The notes under the pieces were generated by a model, which worked only from the letters and a program-made list of their open reading frames with translations, was not told where the DNA came from and did not search any database. A stretch of 64,000 nucleotides of DNA, taken from Sagittula sp. P11. Its GTDB lineage: Bacteria; Pseudomonadota; Alphaproteobacteria; Rhodobacterales; Rhodobacteraceae. Position numbers and translations under genes: made by a program. Location of the stretch: positions 2,321,001 through 2,385,000 of the forward strand of contig NZ_CP021913.1 in assembly GCF_002814095.1 (NCBI RefSeq). Reading direction: 5' to 3'. Position 1 is the stretch's first letter. Every line of letters starts with the position of its first letter. Shown in pieces: positions 31,055-45,061 of the stretch.

Positions 31055-31621
31055 TTATTCCTCCTCGGGCGTGTCGGCCTCGATGTCGTCGTACTTGTTT
31101 TCGTCCAGTGCGGCCGTCTTGCGGGCCTTGAGCATCTCGCGGACCAGCTCGTCGGTCATCACCAGCTTCGCGTCTGCGAGCCAGTCGAACTGCAGGCCGA
31201 TCGTGCCCTCGTCCACGTTGATCAGAACCTCGGAGCCTTCGACCCCGGCCAGGATACCACGGAACCGCTTGCGGCCCTCTATCAGTTCGTCGGTTTCCAG
31301 CTTGGCTTCATAGCCTTCATACGTGTCGAAATCCTTGAGCCGCGTCAGCGGGCGGTCGATCCCCGGAGAGGAGACCTCCAGCGTGTAGGCTTCGACGATC
31401 GGATCCTCGACGTCGAGCACGGCGGACACGGCGGTCGAGATCGCCGCGCATTCGTCGACTTCGATCCCGCCCTCGGGACGTTCGGCCATGATCTGCAAAA
31501 GCGGCGTGTTGCCGCCCTGCAGGCGGATGCGGACAAGTTCGAACCCCATGTCCTCGATGACCGGGGCGAGGATCTCGGCAAGGCGCATGTCCATGCCGGT
31601 CTTTGCGATCATATTGGTCAT
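31055..31621 (-). CDS. rimP: Ribosome maturation factor RimP
   Basis: 188 residues from the ATG at 31619-31621. The two-domain RimP pattern is clear: [23 protein letters not shown] near residue 28, [19 protein letters not shown], then the conserved [13 protein letters not shown] and a C-terminal SH3-like domain. An acidic tail ends the protein. It binds the 30S subunit during assembly. First gene of the nusA operon. Confidence 0.95.
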   Translation of the reverse strand: MTNMIAKTGMDMRLAEILAPVIEDMGFELVRIRLQGGNTPLLQIMAERPEGGIEVDECAAISTAVSAVLDVEDPIVEAYTLEVSSPGIDRPLTRLKDFDTYEGYEAKLETDELIEGRKRFRGILAGVEGSEVLINVDEGTIGLQFDWLADAKLVMTDELVREMLKARKTAALDENKYDDIEADTPEEE

Positions 31622-31647
31622 TTCTATCGGGCCTTTCGGGCGCAGAA

Positions 31648-31673
31648 ACAAAAAAGCGGGCCAGCGGCCCGCT
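31648..31673 (-). terminator. Intrinsic terminator in the rimP leader (candidate attenuator)
   Basis: A perfect 8-bp stem (31655-31662 with 31666-31673), loop of 3, followed on the minus strand by a T6 run then GTTT. It lies only about 27 bp before the rimP ATG and downstream of the promoter candidate at 31729-31757, so it would sit in the rimP leader RNA. Confidence 0.75.
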
Positions 31674-31728
31674 CATCTTATCGGTGGGCGCTGCGGCCTC
31701 GCGGCCCCAGCTCCTCGCTGTTGAGGGC

Positions 31729-31757
31729 GATATAGGCGAGCGCGGCGCGGGACGCAA
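31729..31757 (-). promoter_or_regulatory. Candidate promoter for the rimP-nusA-ylxR-infB operon
   Basis: On the minus strand TTGCGT (31757-31752), exactly 17 bp, then TATATC (31734-31729). It would start RNA near 31722 and give a leader of about 100 nt containing the terminator at 31648-31673. Confidence 0.5.
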
Positions 31758-31783
31758 GCGGATTCGCTGCCGCGGCGGCGGAG

Positions 31784-31839
31784 GGGGGGCGCCGCCCCCC
31801 GCCTTCGGCTCCCCCCGAGGTATTTTCGCCAAGATGAAG
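31784..31839 (-). repeat. Intergenic repeat unit with GC hairpin
   Basis: Read on the minus strand: CTTCATCTTGG, CGA, AAATACCTCGG (core 31815-31839), followed by a GC-rich spacer and a hairpin in which 31784-31790 pairs with 31794-31800. It forms an inverted pair with the unit at 31858; an 18-bp spacer separates the cores. Confidence 0.7.
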
Positions 31840-31857
31840 GCATGGGCGCGTCTCCAT

Positions 31858-31917
31858 CTTCATCTTGGTCCAAATACCTCGGGGGAGCCCACGCAGTGGG
31901 CGGGGGCGGAGCCCCTT
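31858..31917 (+). repeat. Intergenic repeat unit with two hairpins
   Basis: The core at 31858-31882 (CTTCATCTTGG, TCC, AAATACCTCGG) is followed by hairpin 31887-31892/31896-31901 and a GGGG/CCCC hairpin reaching the pgm stop codon. It could serve as the end of the glycogen operon transcript. Confidence 0.7.
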
Positions 31918-35490
<3,573 letters not shown>

Positions 35491-35494
<4 letters not shown>

Positions 35495-37575
35495 GCCTCG
35501 GCCTCGACGGCGGCAAAGGCCGACAGGGAGCAGCGCGGAACGGTGATCTTCGGCTCTGCGATGTCCAGCGGGCTTTGCAGGTCGGTGGAAGTGTCGATTT
35601 CCCGACGCCAGCGGCGCGGGGCGATGTCGGGAAGCTCCAGCTCCTGATCCGCGTTCTCCCGGTTGAAGGCCAAGAGCAGCGTGTCCGGAGAGGCGTCGCC
35701 CTCCGGGTTCTCGGCGGAGCCGCGCAACAGGATACAGAGCGACGACAGGCCCGGATCGCGCCAGTTCAGCGCCGAGCCGTCGAAGGCCCGCCATTCCACG
35801 TCCTTCGTCCCGTCCGACCGGGTGGCACCGTGCAGGAACCGGCTTTGACCCAGCGTCGGGTGCGCCTTGCGGACGGCCGACAGCGCGGCGGTGAACTCGA
35901 TCAGGTTGCCGTCCATCGCCTCCCAGTCGAGCCACGAGGTCTCGTTGTCCTGACAGTAGGAGTTGTTGTTGCCGCTCTGGGTGTTTCCGCCCTCGTCCCC
36001 GGCCAGGATCATCGGCGTGCCCTGGGAGAGCATGATCGTGGCCAGCATGTTGCGCACGCGCTGACGGCGGGCGGCGTTGATGTCGGCGTCGTCGGTCGGC
36101 CCCTCGACCCCGAAGTTGTCGGAGAAGTTGTCGTGGTGGCCGTCGCGGTTGTCCTCGCCGTTCGCCTCGTTGTGGCGCTCGGTGTAGGCGGTGACGTCGG
36201 CGAGTGTATACCCGTCGTGTGCAGCGCCGAAGTTGACCGAGGACCAGGCCCTGCGGCCGCGCGTGTCGAACAGGTCCGCGGACCCGAGGATCGCGCCGCC
36301 GAGGTCCTGCGCCGCCCGTGCGTCGCCCCGCCAGAACCGGCGCAGCGTGTCGCGGTAGCGGTCGTTCCACTCGGCGAACTCCGGCGGGAACTGGCCCAGC
36401 CGGTAGCCGCCGGGTCCGATGTCCCACGGTTCGGCGATCAGCTTCACGCCGGACAGAACCGGGTCCTGCCGCAGCGCGTCAAGGAAGCCGCCATGCCGGT
36501 CGAAGCCCTGCGGTTCCCGCGCCAGCGTCGTGGCCAGGTCGAACCGGAAGCCGTCGACGCCGTAGGCCTGCACCCAGAACCGCATGGAATCGAGGATCAG
36601 CCGCAGCACGAAGGGGTGCGAGCAGTTCATCGTGTTCCCGGTGCCGGTGTCGTTCACGTAGTACCGGGGCTGGCCGTCCAGCAGGCGATAGTAGGAGGCG
36701 TTGTCGATGCCGCGGAACGACAGGGTCGGCCCGTTCTGGTCGCCCTCTGCGGAATGGTTGTAGACCACGTCGAGGATCACCTCGATCCCGGCGGCGTGGA
36801 AGCGGTCCACCATGTCGCGGAACCCCTTCACGCCCGAGGGGCCGAGGTAACGCGGCTCCGGCGTGAAGAAGGCGACGGTGTTGTAGCCCCAGTAGTTGGT
36901 CAGGCCACGCTCCAGCAGGACGCCCTCGGGCTTGAGCGCCTGAACGGGCAGCAGTTCCACCATGGTGACGCCCAGCTTGGTCAGGTGTTCGAGCATCGCG
37001 TCGGAGGCCATGGCATCGTAGGTCCCGCGCTTTTCCTCCGCGATCATCGGGTGGGTGATCGTGGTGCCCTTCACGTGGGCCTCGTAGATCAGCGCATCGT
37101 CCCAGCCGCGCCGGAGCGGGCGTGCGTCCAGCGGGAAGGTATCGGGGTGAGAGACGACCGACTTCGGCACGAAGGGCGCGGAATCGCGCTCGTCGAAGCT
37201 CAGATCGTCGCTGCCCGGCGTGTAGCCGAACATCGCGGGGTCCTGGGTGAACCCGCCGTGCAATTCGCGGGTGTAGGGGTCCAGGAGCAGCTTGTTCGCG
37301 TTGAAGCGGTGGCCCCGGTCGGGCGCATAGGGGCCGTCGACACGGTAGCCGTAGAGCTGGCCAGGAGCCAGTCCGGGGACGTAGCCGTGCCAGATCGCGC
37401 CGGAGCGTTCGGGCAGGTCGATGCGATGGGTCTCCGTCTCGCCGTCCTCGGAAAAGAGGCAGAGTGTGACCTTATGGGCGTGGTCGGAGAACAGGGCGAA
37501 GTTCACCCCCTCGCCATCCCAATGGGCGCCCAGACGGTTGGGGCGGCCCGGTCTTGTCGCGTATGTGTCGGTCAT
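35491..37575 (-). CDS. glgX: Glycogen debranching enzyme GlgX
   Basis: 694 residues from the ATG at 37573-37575, overlapping the glgA stop codon by 4 bp. GH13 isoamylase-type enzyme that cleaves alpha-1,6 branches of limit dextrin. An N-terminal CBM48 domain (PNRLGAHWDGEGVNFALFS ... YGYRVDGPY) is followed by the barrel with VILDVVYNHSAEG, DGFRFDLATTL (nucleophile Asp), LIAEPWDIGPGGY (acid/base Glu) and FGAAHDGYTL-type region IV. Acts with GlgP and MalQ. Confidence 0.95.
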
Positions 37576-39011
37576 GATGCGGTGAGGATCTCGTAAAGGG
37601 TGACGTAGGACTTGGCGGACTCCTCCCAACCCACCGGATGACGCATGGCGGCACGCATCATCTCTTTCCAGACGCCGGGCTGCGCATAAAGTTCCATCAC
37701 CCTGTCGAGCGTCGCCGAGATCGCCTCGGGCGTGACCTCGTCCATGACGAAACCCGTCGCGGCCTTGACCGCGAGGGCGGCGGCATTGGCGTCGATCACC
37801 GTGTCTGCAAGTCCGCCTGTCCGCGCCACAACCGGCAGCGTGCCGTAGCGCAGGCCGTATAGCTGCGTCAGCCCGCAGGGTTCGAACCGGGACGGAATCA
37901 GGATCGCGTCGGCGCCGCCCTGCATGAGGTGCGAGAACGCCTCGTCATAGCCGATGTAGGTGCCGACCTTGCCGGGGAAGTCCTGCGCCGCCTTGGTGAA
38001 GGCCGCCTCCAGCCCCGGTTCGCCGGTGCCCAGCACGGCCAGTTGGCCGCCCGCCTCCACGAGGTGCGGGATCGCCGCGGCCAGTGCGTCCAGCCCCTTC
38101 TGTTCGGTCAGCCGGGAAATGACGCAAAACAAGGGACCGTCATGGTCAGGGTCCAGCGATAGACGCTCGGCCAGCGCCGCGCGGCTTTGCCGCTTGTTCT
38201 TCGGGTTTCTTGCGTCGTAGGGCGCGGGCAGGGCGGCGTCGTCCCCGGGGTTCCAGACGCCTGTGTCGATGCCGTTCAGGATGCCGGTCAGGCTGTCTGT
38301 CCGGGCCTGAAGCACGCCCTCCAGACCCATCCCGAACCGCGGGGTCAGAATCTCGCGCGCGTAGGTCGGCGAGACGGTGGTGACGTGGTCCGCATAGACA
38401 AGCCCGGCCTTCAGGAAACTCACGTCGCCATAGTATTCGAGGCCGTCGGCGTGGAACCAGTCGCGCCGCAGGCCCAGCTCGTCCAGTACATGCGCGCCGT
38501 ACCGGCCCTGGAAGGCGATGTTGTGGATGGTCACCACGGTCTTCGGCACCGTGCGGCCCGTCTGTTTCAGATAGACCGGGGCAAGGGCGGCCTGCCAGTC
38601 GTGGGCATGCAGCACGTCCGGCGTCCAGCCCGCCAGCCCGTCGAAACAGATGCGCGCCGCCGCCTGCGCGAGGCTGGCAAAACGGCGGTGGTTGTCGTGC
38701 CAGTCGAGGCCGTCCGGGCCGTTGTACGGCTTGCCCGGGCGGTCGAAGAGTTGCGGCGCGTCGAGCAGGAGCAGCGTCAGCCCCTCTGCCTCCACCTGCA
38801 CCAGCCGTCCCGTGCCCCCCGGCAGATCGCCGAAGGTCGCCACCTCGATCCCCTTGGCCAGAAGCGGGAACAGCGCGGGATAGGCCGGCAGCATCACCCG
38901 CGCATCCACGCCCGATGGTGCCAGTGCGCCGGGCAGCGCGCCGACCACGTCTGCAAGTCCCCCCGTCTTGACGAAGGGGGCGCATTCCGAGGTGACCATC
39001 AGGACGTTCAT
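37572..39011 (-). CDS. glgA: Glycogen synthase (ADP-glucose)
   Basis: 479 residues, GT5. It extends alpha-1,4 glucan from ADP-glucose. The N-terminal signature is SECAPFVKTGGLADVVGALPGAL (KTGGL binding ADP-glucose), HAHDWQAALAPVYL follows, and the late signature is PSRFEPCGLTQLYGLRYGTLPVVARTGGLADTV. It lies 7 bp after glgC and overlaps glgX by 4 bp. Confidence 0.97.
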   Translation of the reverse strand: MNVLMVTSECAPFVKTGGLADVVGALPGALAPSGVDARVMLPAYPALFPLLAKGIEVATFGDLPGGTGRLVQVEAEGLTLLLLDAPQLFDRPGKPYNGPDGLDWHDNHRRFASLAQAAARICFDGLAGWTPDVLHAHDWQAALAPVYLKQTGRTVPKTVVTIHNIAFQGRYGAHVLDELGLRRDWFHADGLEYYGDVSFLKAGLVYADHVTTVSPTYAREILTPRFGMGLEGVLQARTDSLTGILNGIDTGVWNPGDDAALPAPYDARNPKNKRQSRAALAERLSLDPDHDGPLFCVISRLTEQKGLDALAAAIPHLVEAGGQLAVLGTGEPGLEAAFTKAAQDFPGKVGTYIGYDEAFSHLMQGGADAILIPSRFEPCGLTQLYGLRYGTLPVVARTGGLADTVIDANAAALAVKAATGFVMDEVTPEAISATLDRVMELYAQPGVWKEMMRAAMRHPVGWEESAKSYVTLYEILTAS

Positions 39012-39018
39012 GCGAGGC

Positions 39019-40275
39019 TTACTCCAGGGCGTCGATCATTTTCTGGGTGACGAGGCAGATGCCATTTTCCGTCCTGCGGAAACGCTTGGCATCCAGTTCC
39101 GGATCCTCGCCGATGATGAGGCCCGGCGGAATCTTCACGCCGCGGTCCAGCACCGCGTTCTTGACGAAGGCCCGGCGCCCGACCTCCACGTAGGGCAGGG
39201 CGACCACCCCTTCGAGTTGCGAGAAGGAATGCGTCCGGCAGCCGGTGAACAGCAGGCAGCGATAGAGCGAGGAGCCCGACACGATGCAGCCGCCCGCCAC
39301 CATGGAGGACACGGCCTGCCCGCGGCGGCCTTCCTCGTTGTGGATGAACTTCGCCGGCGGCACGAGTTCCGAATAGGTCCAGATCGGCCAGTCCGTTGCG
39401 TAGATGTCCAGCGCAGGGTCGAAGTCGGTCAGGTCGATGTTGGCTTTCCAGTAGGCATCGACCGTGCCGACGTCGCGCCAGTAGGGCTCGCTCTCCAGCC
39501 CCGACATCACGCAGGATCGGCTGAACGGATGGGCATAGGCGCCGCCCTCGGCCACGATCGAGGGAATGATGTCCTTGCCGAAGTCGTGCTCCGACGCATC
39601 GTCGGGGCGGTCCTTTTCGAGGATCTCGTAAAGGTACTCCGCCTCGAACACGTAGATGCCCATGGAGGCCAGCGACCGGGTGTCGTCGCCGGGCATGGTC
39701 GGCGGATCGGCGGGCTTCTCGACGAAGCTGAGGATCTTGTCGGACTTGTCCACGTCCATGACGCCGAAGCCCTTGGCCTCTTCCTTCGGCACCTCGATGC
39801 AGCCGACCGTGACCTTGGCCCCGGTCTTCACGTGCTGCTCGATCATGTAGGAATAGTCCTGCTTGTAGATGTGGTCGCCCGCCAGGATCAGGATGTACTT
39901 CGGCCCGTAGCCACGGATGATCGAGATGTTCTGCGTGACCGCGTCCGCCGTGCCCTTGTACCAGTTCTCCTCGTCCAGCATCTGGGAGGCGGGCAGGATG
40001 TCGAGCCCCTCGTTGCGTTCGGCCCGGAAGAAGGACCAGCCGCGCTGCAGGTGACGGATCAGGCTGTGCGCCTTGTACTGGGTCGCGACGCCGATGCGGC
40101 GGATGCCGGAGTTCACCGCGTTGGACAGGGCAAAGTCGATGATCCGCGTCTTGCCGCCGAAGTAGACCGCGGGCTTGGCCCTGACGTCCGTCAATTCCTT
40201 CAGGCGACTGCCTCGTCCGCCGGCCAGCACGTAGGCCATGGTCTGCTGCGCGAGACTGAATCTGTCGTTGTTCAT
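39019..40275 (-). CDS. glgC: Glucose-1-phosphate adenylyltransferase
   Basis: 418 residues. It makes ADP-glucose, the committed step of bacterial glycogen synthesis, and is usually controlled by fructose bisphosphate, fructose 6-phosphate or AMP. N-terminal nucleotidyltransferase domain with [35 protein letters not shown], and [10 protein letters not shown]-terminal left-handed beta helix. It starts 33 bp after the end of glgB. Confidence 0.97.
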   Translation of the reverse strand: MNNDRFSLAQQTMAYVLAGGRGSRLKELTDVRAKPAVYFGGKTRIIDFALSNAVNSGIRRIGVATQYKAHSLIRHLQRGWSFFRAERNEGLDILPASQMLDEENWYKGTADAVTQNISIIRGYGPKYILILAGDHIYKQDYSYMIEQHVKTGAKVTVGCIEVPKEEAKGFGVMDVDKSDKILSFVEKPADPPTMPGDDTRSLASMGIYVFEAEYLYEILEKDRPDDASEHDFGKDIIPSIVAEGGAYAHPFSRSCVMSGLESEPYWRDVGTVDAYWKANIDLTDFDPALDIYATDWPIWTYSELVPPAKFIHNEEGRRGQAVSSMVAGGCIVSGSSLYRCLLFTGCRTHSFSQLEGVVALPYVEVGRRAFVKNAVLDRGVKIPPGLIIGEDPELDAKRFRRTENGICLVTQKMIDALE

Positions 40276-40308
40276 CGTTTTCCCCCCTTGAAGGTTCTCT
40301 TCCGGCCG

Positions 40309-42513
40309 TCAGCTCCCCGTTCCGGTCCCGGAGTATTTGAAGAACACCGTGGCCAGCGGCGGCACCGTGATCTCTATGGAGTTGCTGCGCCCGTGCGCCG
40401 ACACCTCTTCGGAGGTGCACCCGCCCGGGTTGCCCTGCCCTGACCCGCCATAGACCGGCGCGTCGGTGTTCAGGACCTCGTCCCAGTGGCCGTCGCGGGT
40501 CACACCGATCCGGTAGCCGTGGCGCGTCACCGGCGTGAAGTTGGCGACCACCAGCACGGGCGCACCGTCAAGGCCCTGACGGGTCCAGGCAAAGATGCTG
40601 TCCTCGGCGTTGCCGCCATCTATCCATGTGAAGCCGTCGGACCGGGCGTCCAGTTCGTAAAGCGCGGGCGCGGCGCGGTAGAGCGCGTTCAGGTCCCGGA
40701 CCAGCCGCTGCACACCGGCGTGCGGCGCGTAGTCCAGGAGGTGCCAGTCGAGGCTCCGGTCGTGGTTCCATTCGCCGTACTGCGCGAACTCGCAGCCCAT
40801 GAAGAGCAGCTTCTTGCCCGGATGCCCCCACATGAAGCCGAGATAGGCGCGCATGTTCGCGAATTGTTGCCATTCGTCGCCGGGCATCTTGCCGAGCAGG
40901 CTGCCTTTGCCGTGCACCACCTCGTCATGGCTGATCGGCAAGATGAAGTTCTCTGAGAAGGCGTAGTGCAGCCCGAAGGTCATCTTGTCGTGGTGGTACT
41001 TCCGGTTGATCGGGTCTTCGGCCATGTATCGCAGGGTGTCGTTCATCCACCCCATGTTCCACTTGAAGCCGAAGCCGAGGCCTCCGGTGTCTGTCGGGGC
41101 CGAGACGCCGGGAAAGGCGGTCGATTCCTCCGCGATGGTCATGATGTCGCCGTGGGCGGCATAGACCTGTTCGTTCATGTGCCGCAGGAAATCGATGGCT
41201 TCGAGGTTCTCGCGTCCGCCGTGCTTGTTCGGCACCCACTCGCCCGCCTTGCGGGAATAGTCGCGGTACAGCATGGAGGCCACGGCATCCACGCGCAGCC
41301 CGTCGATGCGGTATTCGTCCAGCCAGAACTTCGCGTTGGCGATCAGGTAGTTGGCAACCTCCGCCCGGCCGTAGTTGTAGACCAGCGTGTTCCAGTCGGG
41401 GTGATAGCCTTCCTTGGGGTCCGCGTGTTCGTAAAGCGCGGTGCCATCGAAGCGGCCAAGGCCGTGGCTGTCCGTCGGGAAGTGCCCGGGAACCCAGTCG
41501 ATGATGACCCCCAGCCCCGCCTGATGCGCAGCGTCGATGAAGGCGCGGAAATCGTCCGGTTTGCCGAATCGGGAGGTCGGCGCGAACAGTCCGACGGGCT
41601 GATATCCCCACGATCCGCCGAACGGATATTCGGAGATCGGTGTCAGCTCGATATGGGTGAAGCCCATGTCGGCGGCGTAGGCCACAAGCTGTTCCGCATG
41701 TTCGCGGTAGGTCAGGGGGCGGTCGCCGTCCTCCGGCACGCGCCGCCAGCTTTCGAGGTGCACCTCGTAGACGCTGATCGGCTTGTCGTAGCGCTGGCGT
41801 GCGCCGCGGCCTTCGATCCAGCCCGCGTCGTTCCATTCGTAGCCCGACAGGTCGCGCACGACAGAGGCCGTCTTGGGCGGCAGTTCCGACCCGAAACCGA
41901 CCGGATCGGCCTTCAGCGGCATCAGCGCGCCGTCGCGGTTCAGGATCTCGTACTTGTAGACCGTGCCGTCACCCTCTCCGGGGAGGAAGATCTCGTGCAC
42001 GCCGGTTTGGCCGCGCCGGCGCATCACGTGCCGCCGTCCGTCCCAGTTGTTGAAGTTCCCGACGACCGAGACGCGCCGGGCGTTGGGCGCCCAGACGGCG
42101 AAATGCGTGCCCTTCACGCCGTCATGTTCGGTCACATGCGCGCCGAGCGCCCGCCAGAGCTGCCCGTGGGTGCCTTCGCCAAGGAGGTATTCGTCGAGTT
42201 CGCCCATGACCGGCCCGAAGGCGTAGGGGTCTTCCTCGACCCAGGTCTCGCCCGCCTCCGACATGCGGAGCGTGTAGGCGAAGCGGTTCTTGCGGCGGGG
42301 GATCGCCCCGGCGAACAGATCGTCGCGCACCCTTTCCAGCGTCGCGGCGGCGCGGCCGGTCTTGCGGTCCAGCACCTCCACCGCGGCGACGCCCGGACGC
42401 AGCACGCGGACGACGATGCTGCCGTCCACGTCGTGCATCCCGAGAACGGAAAACGGGTCGGCGTGCTGTCCGGACAGCAGCCGGTCCGCGTCCGCAGGTT
42501 CTATCAAGTTCAT
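40309..42513 (-). CDS. glgB: 1,4-alpha-glucan branching enzyme
   Basis: 734 residues from the ATG at 42511-42513, overlapping the glgP stop codon by 4 bp. GH13 enzyme that makes alpha-1,6 branches. Tandem N-terminal modules (N1 about 1-105; CBM48 about 110-215 with [21 protein letters not shown]) precede the barrel: [28 protein letters not shown] (nucleophile), [13 protein letters not shown] (acid/base), [13 protein letters not shown]. Full length. Confidence 0.97.
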   Translation of the reverse strand: MNLIEPADADRLLSGQHADPFSVLGMHDVDGSIVVRVLRPGVAAVEVLDRKTGRAAATLERVRDDLFAGAIPRRKNRFAYTLRMSEAGETWVEEDPYAFGPVMGELDEYLLGEGTHGQLWRALGAHVTEHDGVKGTHFAVWAPNARRVSVVGNFNNWDGRRHVMRRRGQTGVHEIFLPGEGDGTVYKYEILNRDGALMPLKADPVGFGSELPPKTASVVRDLSGYEWNDAGWIEGRGARQRYDKPISVYEVHLESWRRVPEDGDRPLTYREHAEQLVAYAADMGFTHIELTPISEYPFGGSWGYQPVGLFAPTSRFGKPDDFRAFIDAAHQAGLGVIIDWVPGHFPTDSHGLGRFDGTALYEHADPKEGYHPDWNTLVYNYGRAEVANYLIANAKFWLDEYRIDGLRVDAVASMLYRDYSRKAGEWVPNKHGGRENLEAIDFLRHMNEQVYAAHGDIMTIAEESTAFPGVSAPTDTGGLGFGFKWNMGWMNDTLRYMAEDPINRKYHHDKMTFGLHYAFSENFILPISHDEVVHGKGSLLGKMPGDEWQQFANMRAYLGFMWGHPGKKLLFMGCEFAQYGEWNHDRSLDWHLLDYAPHAGVQRLVRDLNALYRAAPALYELDARSDGFTWIDGGNAEDSIFAWTRQGLDGAPVLVVANFTPVTRHGYRIGVTRDGHWDEVLNTDAPVYGGSGQGNPGGCTSEEVSAHGRSNSIEITVPPLATVFFKYSGTGTGS

Positions 42514-44888
42514 TCGGCGGCCTCCTCCCCGGCGCCGAGGCGCGATCCGACATGCCAGATGTCGCGCGCATACCCCTTGATCGTCCGATCGGAGCTGAAA
42601 AAGCCCATCGACGCCGTGTTTACCAACGCCATGGCAGCCCAGTTGCGGGCGTTCTTGTACGCCTCGTCGGCGCGGCGCTGGGTATCGTAGTAACTGTCGA
42701 AATCGCATGTCACGAGGAAATAGTCGCTGTCATAGAGCATCCCCACAAGCCCGTGGTAGCGACCCTGATCCTGCGGGCAGAAGCGGCCCTCGACGATCTG
42801 GCCAAGCACGCGCTGCAGGCGCGGCGAGGCGTCGATGGCGGCGCGGGCGTACCCGGGCTGCATGCGGCGCTCCATCACCTCCTCGGCGGTCAGGCCGAAC
42901 AGGAAGAAGTTCTCCGGCCCGACATGTTCGCGGATTTCGACGTTCGCGCCGTCGAGCGTGCCGATGGTCAGCGCGCCGTTCAGGGCGAACTTCATGTTGC
43001 CGGTGCCAGACGCTTCCTTGCCGGCGGTGGAGATTTGCTCCGACAGGTCGGCGGCGGGGATCAGCACCTCTGCCATGGTGACGTTGTAGTTCGGCGGATA
43101 GACGACCTTCAGCAGGTCCTTCGTGATCTCGTCCGAGTTGATGACCGCGGCCACGTCGTTGATCAGGTGGATGATCTCCTTGGCGACGTGATAGCCGGGC
43201 GCGGCCTTGCCGCCGAAGATCTTGACCCGCGGCGTCCAGCCGGCATCCGGGTGCGCCCGCATCTCGTTCCAGAGCGCGACCGTTTCGAGGATGTTCATCA
43301 GCTGGCGCTTGTATTCGTGGATGCGCTTGATCTGCACGTCGAACATGGCGTCCGGGTCGATGGAGATGCCCATCGTCTCCGTCACCCAGTTGGCCAGCCG
43401 CACCTTGTTGGCGCGTTTCGCCGCGACGAATTCCTCCTTGAAGGCCACGTCCCCGGTGCGCGACTTGAGCTTTGCCAGGAGGTCCAGATCGGTGACCCAG
43501 CCGTCGCCCAGTTCGCGGGTGATCAGCCCGGACAGCGCCGGGTTGCAGGTCTTCAGCCAGCGGCGCTGGGTGATGCCGTTGGTCTGGTTCACGATGCGCT
43601 GCGGGTGGATCCTGTGCAGGTCGTGGAAGACGGTCTTCTTCACCAGCTCGGTGTGCAGCGCGGAGACGCCGTTGACCTTGTGCGCCATGATGAAGGCCAG
43701 TTCCCCCATGTTCACGTTGCCATGGTCGAGGATCTTCGGCGCGCCCTCGTGGCGGCGCAGGTGGTCGGCGTCGATCTCGCGGATGATTTCCAGATGGCGG
43801 GGCAGCACGCGCCCGAACAGCCATTCCGGCCAGCGCTCCAGCGCCTCCGGAAGGAGCGTGTGGTTGGTGTAGCCAAGGCAGCGGCGGGCCAGCGCGATGG
43901 CCTCGTCCATGCCGAGGTCGTGCTTGTCGACGAGAAGGCGCACCAGTTCCGGGCCGGCAATCGCCGGGTGCGTGTCATTGAGCTGGATCGCGGCGGCATC
44001 GGGCAGGGTGCGGATGTCGGAATGGGTCGACAGGAAGCGCCGCAGCAGGTCCTGGATGGAGGCGGAGGTGAAGAAGTACTCCTGCTTCAGGCGCAGCTCC
44101 TTGCCCGTCTCCGTCGTGTCGTCGGGATAGAGGACGCGGCAGATCGTGCGCGCCAGCGCCTCCGACCGGCCGGCGGCGAGGTAATCGCCGCGGTTGAAGC
44201 TGGCGAGGTCGAAGACCTTCGTGGGCATCGCCGCCCAAAGCCGCAGCGTATTCCCCCAGCGCCCTTCCCAGCCGATAACCGGCGTGTCGTAGGCGGTGGC
44301 GATCACCGTCTCCGAAGGGTGCCAGTGCGCCTGGCCGTCGTGATGCTCCACGTGGCCGCCGAAGCTGATCGGGTACTGCACCTCGGGGCGCTCGAACTCC
44401 CAGATGTGGTCCTGCTGGAGCCATGTCTCCGGCCGTTCGACCTGCTGGCCCTCGACGAAGTCCTGCTCGAAAAGCCCGTGCTCGTAGCGAATGCCGTAGC
44501 CCATCGCCGGAATGCCGAGCGTCGCGAGGCTGTCCATGAAACAGGCCGCGAGCCGCCCGAGTCCGCCGTTGCCGAGCGCCGCGTCGGGTTCGTCCTTCAC
44601 GATGGTTTCGTAATCCTGACCAAGCTCCTTCAGCGCGGCCTTCGCCTCGTCGACCAGCCCGAGGTTGGAGGCCATGTCCTCCACCAGCCGCCCGATCAGG
44701 AACTCCATCGACAGGTAATAGACCCGCTTCGCGCCCGAGCTGTAGGCCTCCTGCGTAGAGGGAATCCAGTTGTCCACCATCCGGTCGCGCAGGGCACGGG
44801 ACAGCGCCATCCGCCAGTCGTAGACGGAGGAATGCTCCGCGTCCTTGCCAAGGCCGTAACGCAGATGGCGCAGGATTTCGTCTTTCAT
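42510..44888 (-). CDS. glgP: Glycogen phosphorylase
   Basis: 792 residues, GT35. It releases glucose 1-phosphate from glycogen with pyridoxal phosphate. The PLP region near residue 640 reads [28 protein letters not shown], with the lysine in [24 protein letters not shown] near residue 105 is also typical. First gene of the leftward glycogen operon, so synthesis and breakdown genes are co-expressed and flux must be set at the enzyme level. Confidence 0.97.
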   Translation of the reverse strand: MKDEILRHLRYGLGKDAEHSSVYDWRMALSRALRDRMVDNWIPSTQEAYSSGAKRVYYLSMEFLIGRLVEDMASNLGLVDEAKAALKELGQDYETIVKDEPDAALGNGGLGRLAACFMDSLATLGIPAMGYGIRYEHGLFEQDFVEGQQVERPETWLQQDHIWEFERPEVQYPISFGGHVEHHDGQAHWHPSETVIATAYDTPVIGWEGRWGNTLRLWAAMPTKVFDLASFNRGDYLAAGRSEALARTICRVLYPDDTTETGKELRLKQEYFFTSASIQDLLRRFLSTHSDIRTLPDAAAIQLNDTHPAIAGPELVRLLVDKHDLGMDEAIALARRCLGYTNHTLLPEALERWPEWLFGRVLPRHLEIIREIDADHLRRHEGAPKILDHGNVNMGELAFIMAHKVNGVSALHTELVKKTVFHDLHRIHPQRIVNQTNGITQRRWLKTCNPALSGLITRELGDGWVTDLDLLAKLKSRTGDVAFKEEFVAAKRANKVRLANWVTETMGISIDPDAMFDVQIKRIHEYKRQLMNILETVALWNEMRAHPDAGWTPRVKIFGGKAAPGYHVAKEIIHLINDVAAVINSDEITKDLLKVVYPPNYNVTMAEVLIPAADLSEQISTAGKEASGTGNMKFALNGALTIGTLDGANVEIREHVGPENFFLFGLTAEEVMERRMQPGYARAAIDASPRLQRVLGQIVEGRFCPQDQGRYHGLVGMLYDSDYFLVTCDFDSYYDTQRRADEAYKNARNWAAMALVNTASMGFFSSDRTIKGYARDIWHVGSRLGAGEEAAE

Positions 44889-44907
44889 GGGAGAGGTCCT
44901 CGGCGGT

Positions 44908-44923
44908 GTTTCATTGTTTCATT
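44908..44923. promoter_or_regulatory. Tandem 8-bp repeat upstream of glgP
   Basis: GTTTCATT occurs twice without a gap (44908-44915 and 44916-44923), 20-35 bp before the glgP ATG; on the coding strand it reads AATGAAAC twice. It lies in the probable leader or promoter and could bind a regulator. No convincing -35/-10 pair was found in this gap. Confidence 0.3.
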
Positions 44924-45031
44924 CAACACTAGCTTGGACGACCGGCAAGTCAGCCGATAGTTCCGATACCGCTAACATCTGACGAATGCCCGAGTTAATG
45001 GCAAGCCTCCTGACCATCGGAGCGTGTGTGC

Positions 45032-45055
45032 GGCGCCCGCGATCGCGCGGGCGCC
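45032..45055 (-). terminator. GC-rich hairpin after frcA
   Basis: GGCGCCCGC (45032-45040) pairs perfectly with GCGGGCGCC (45047-45055), 6 bp beyond the frcA stop codon. There is no U-run on the minus strand, so it may stabilise the 3' end or work with Rho. Confidence 0.5.
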
Positions 45056-45061
45056 TGTTTG

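Noticed and set aside
31317..31832. Leader peptide or upstream gene overlapping rimP (ATG at the rimP leader hairpin)
   Set aside because: The frame runs far into rimP out of frame, and its start lies in the terminator stem without a ribosome-binding site.
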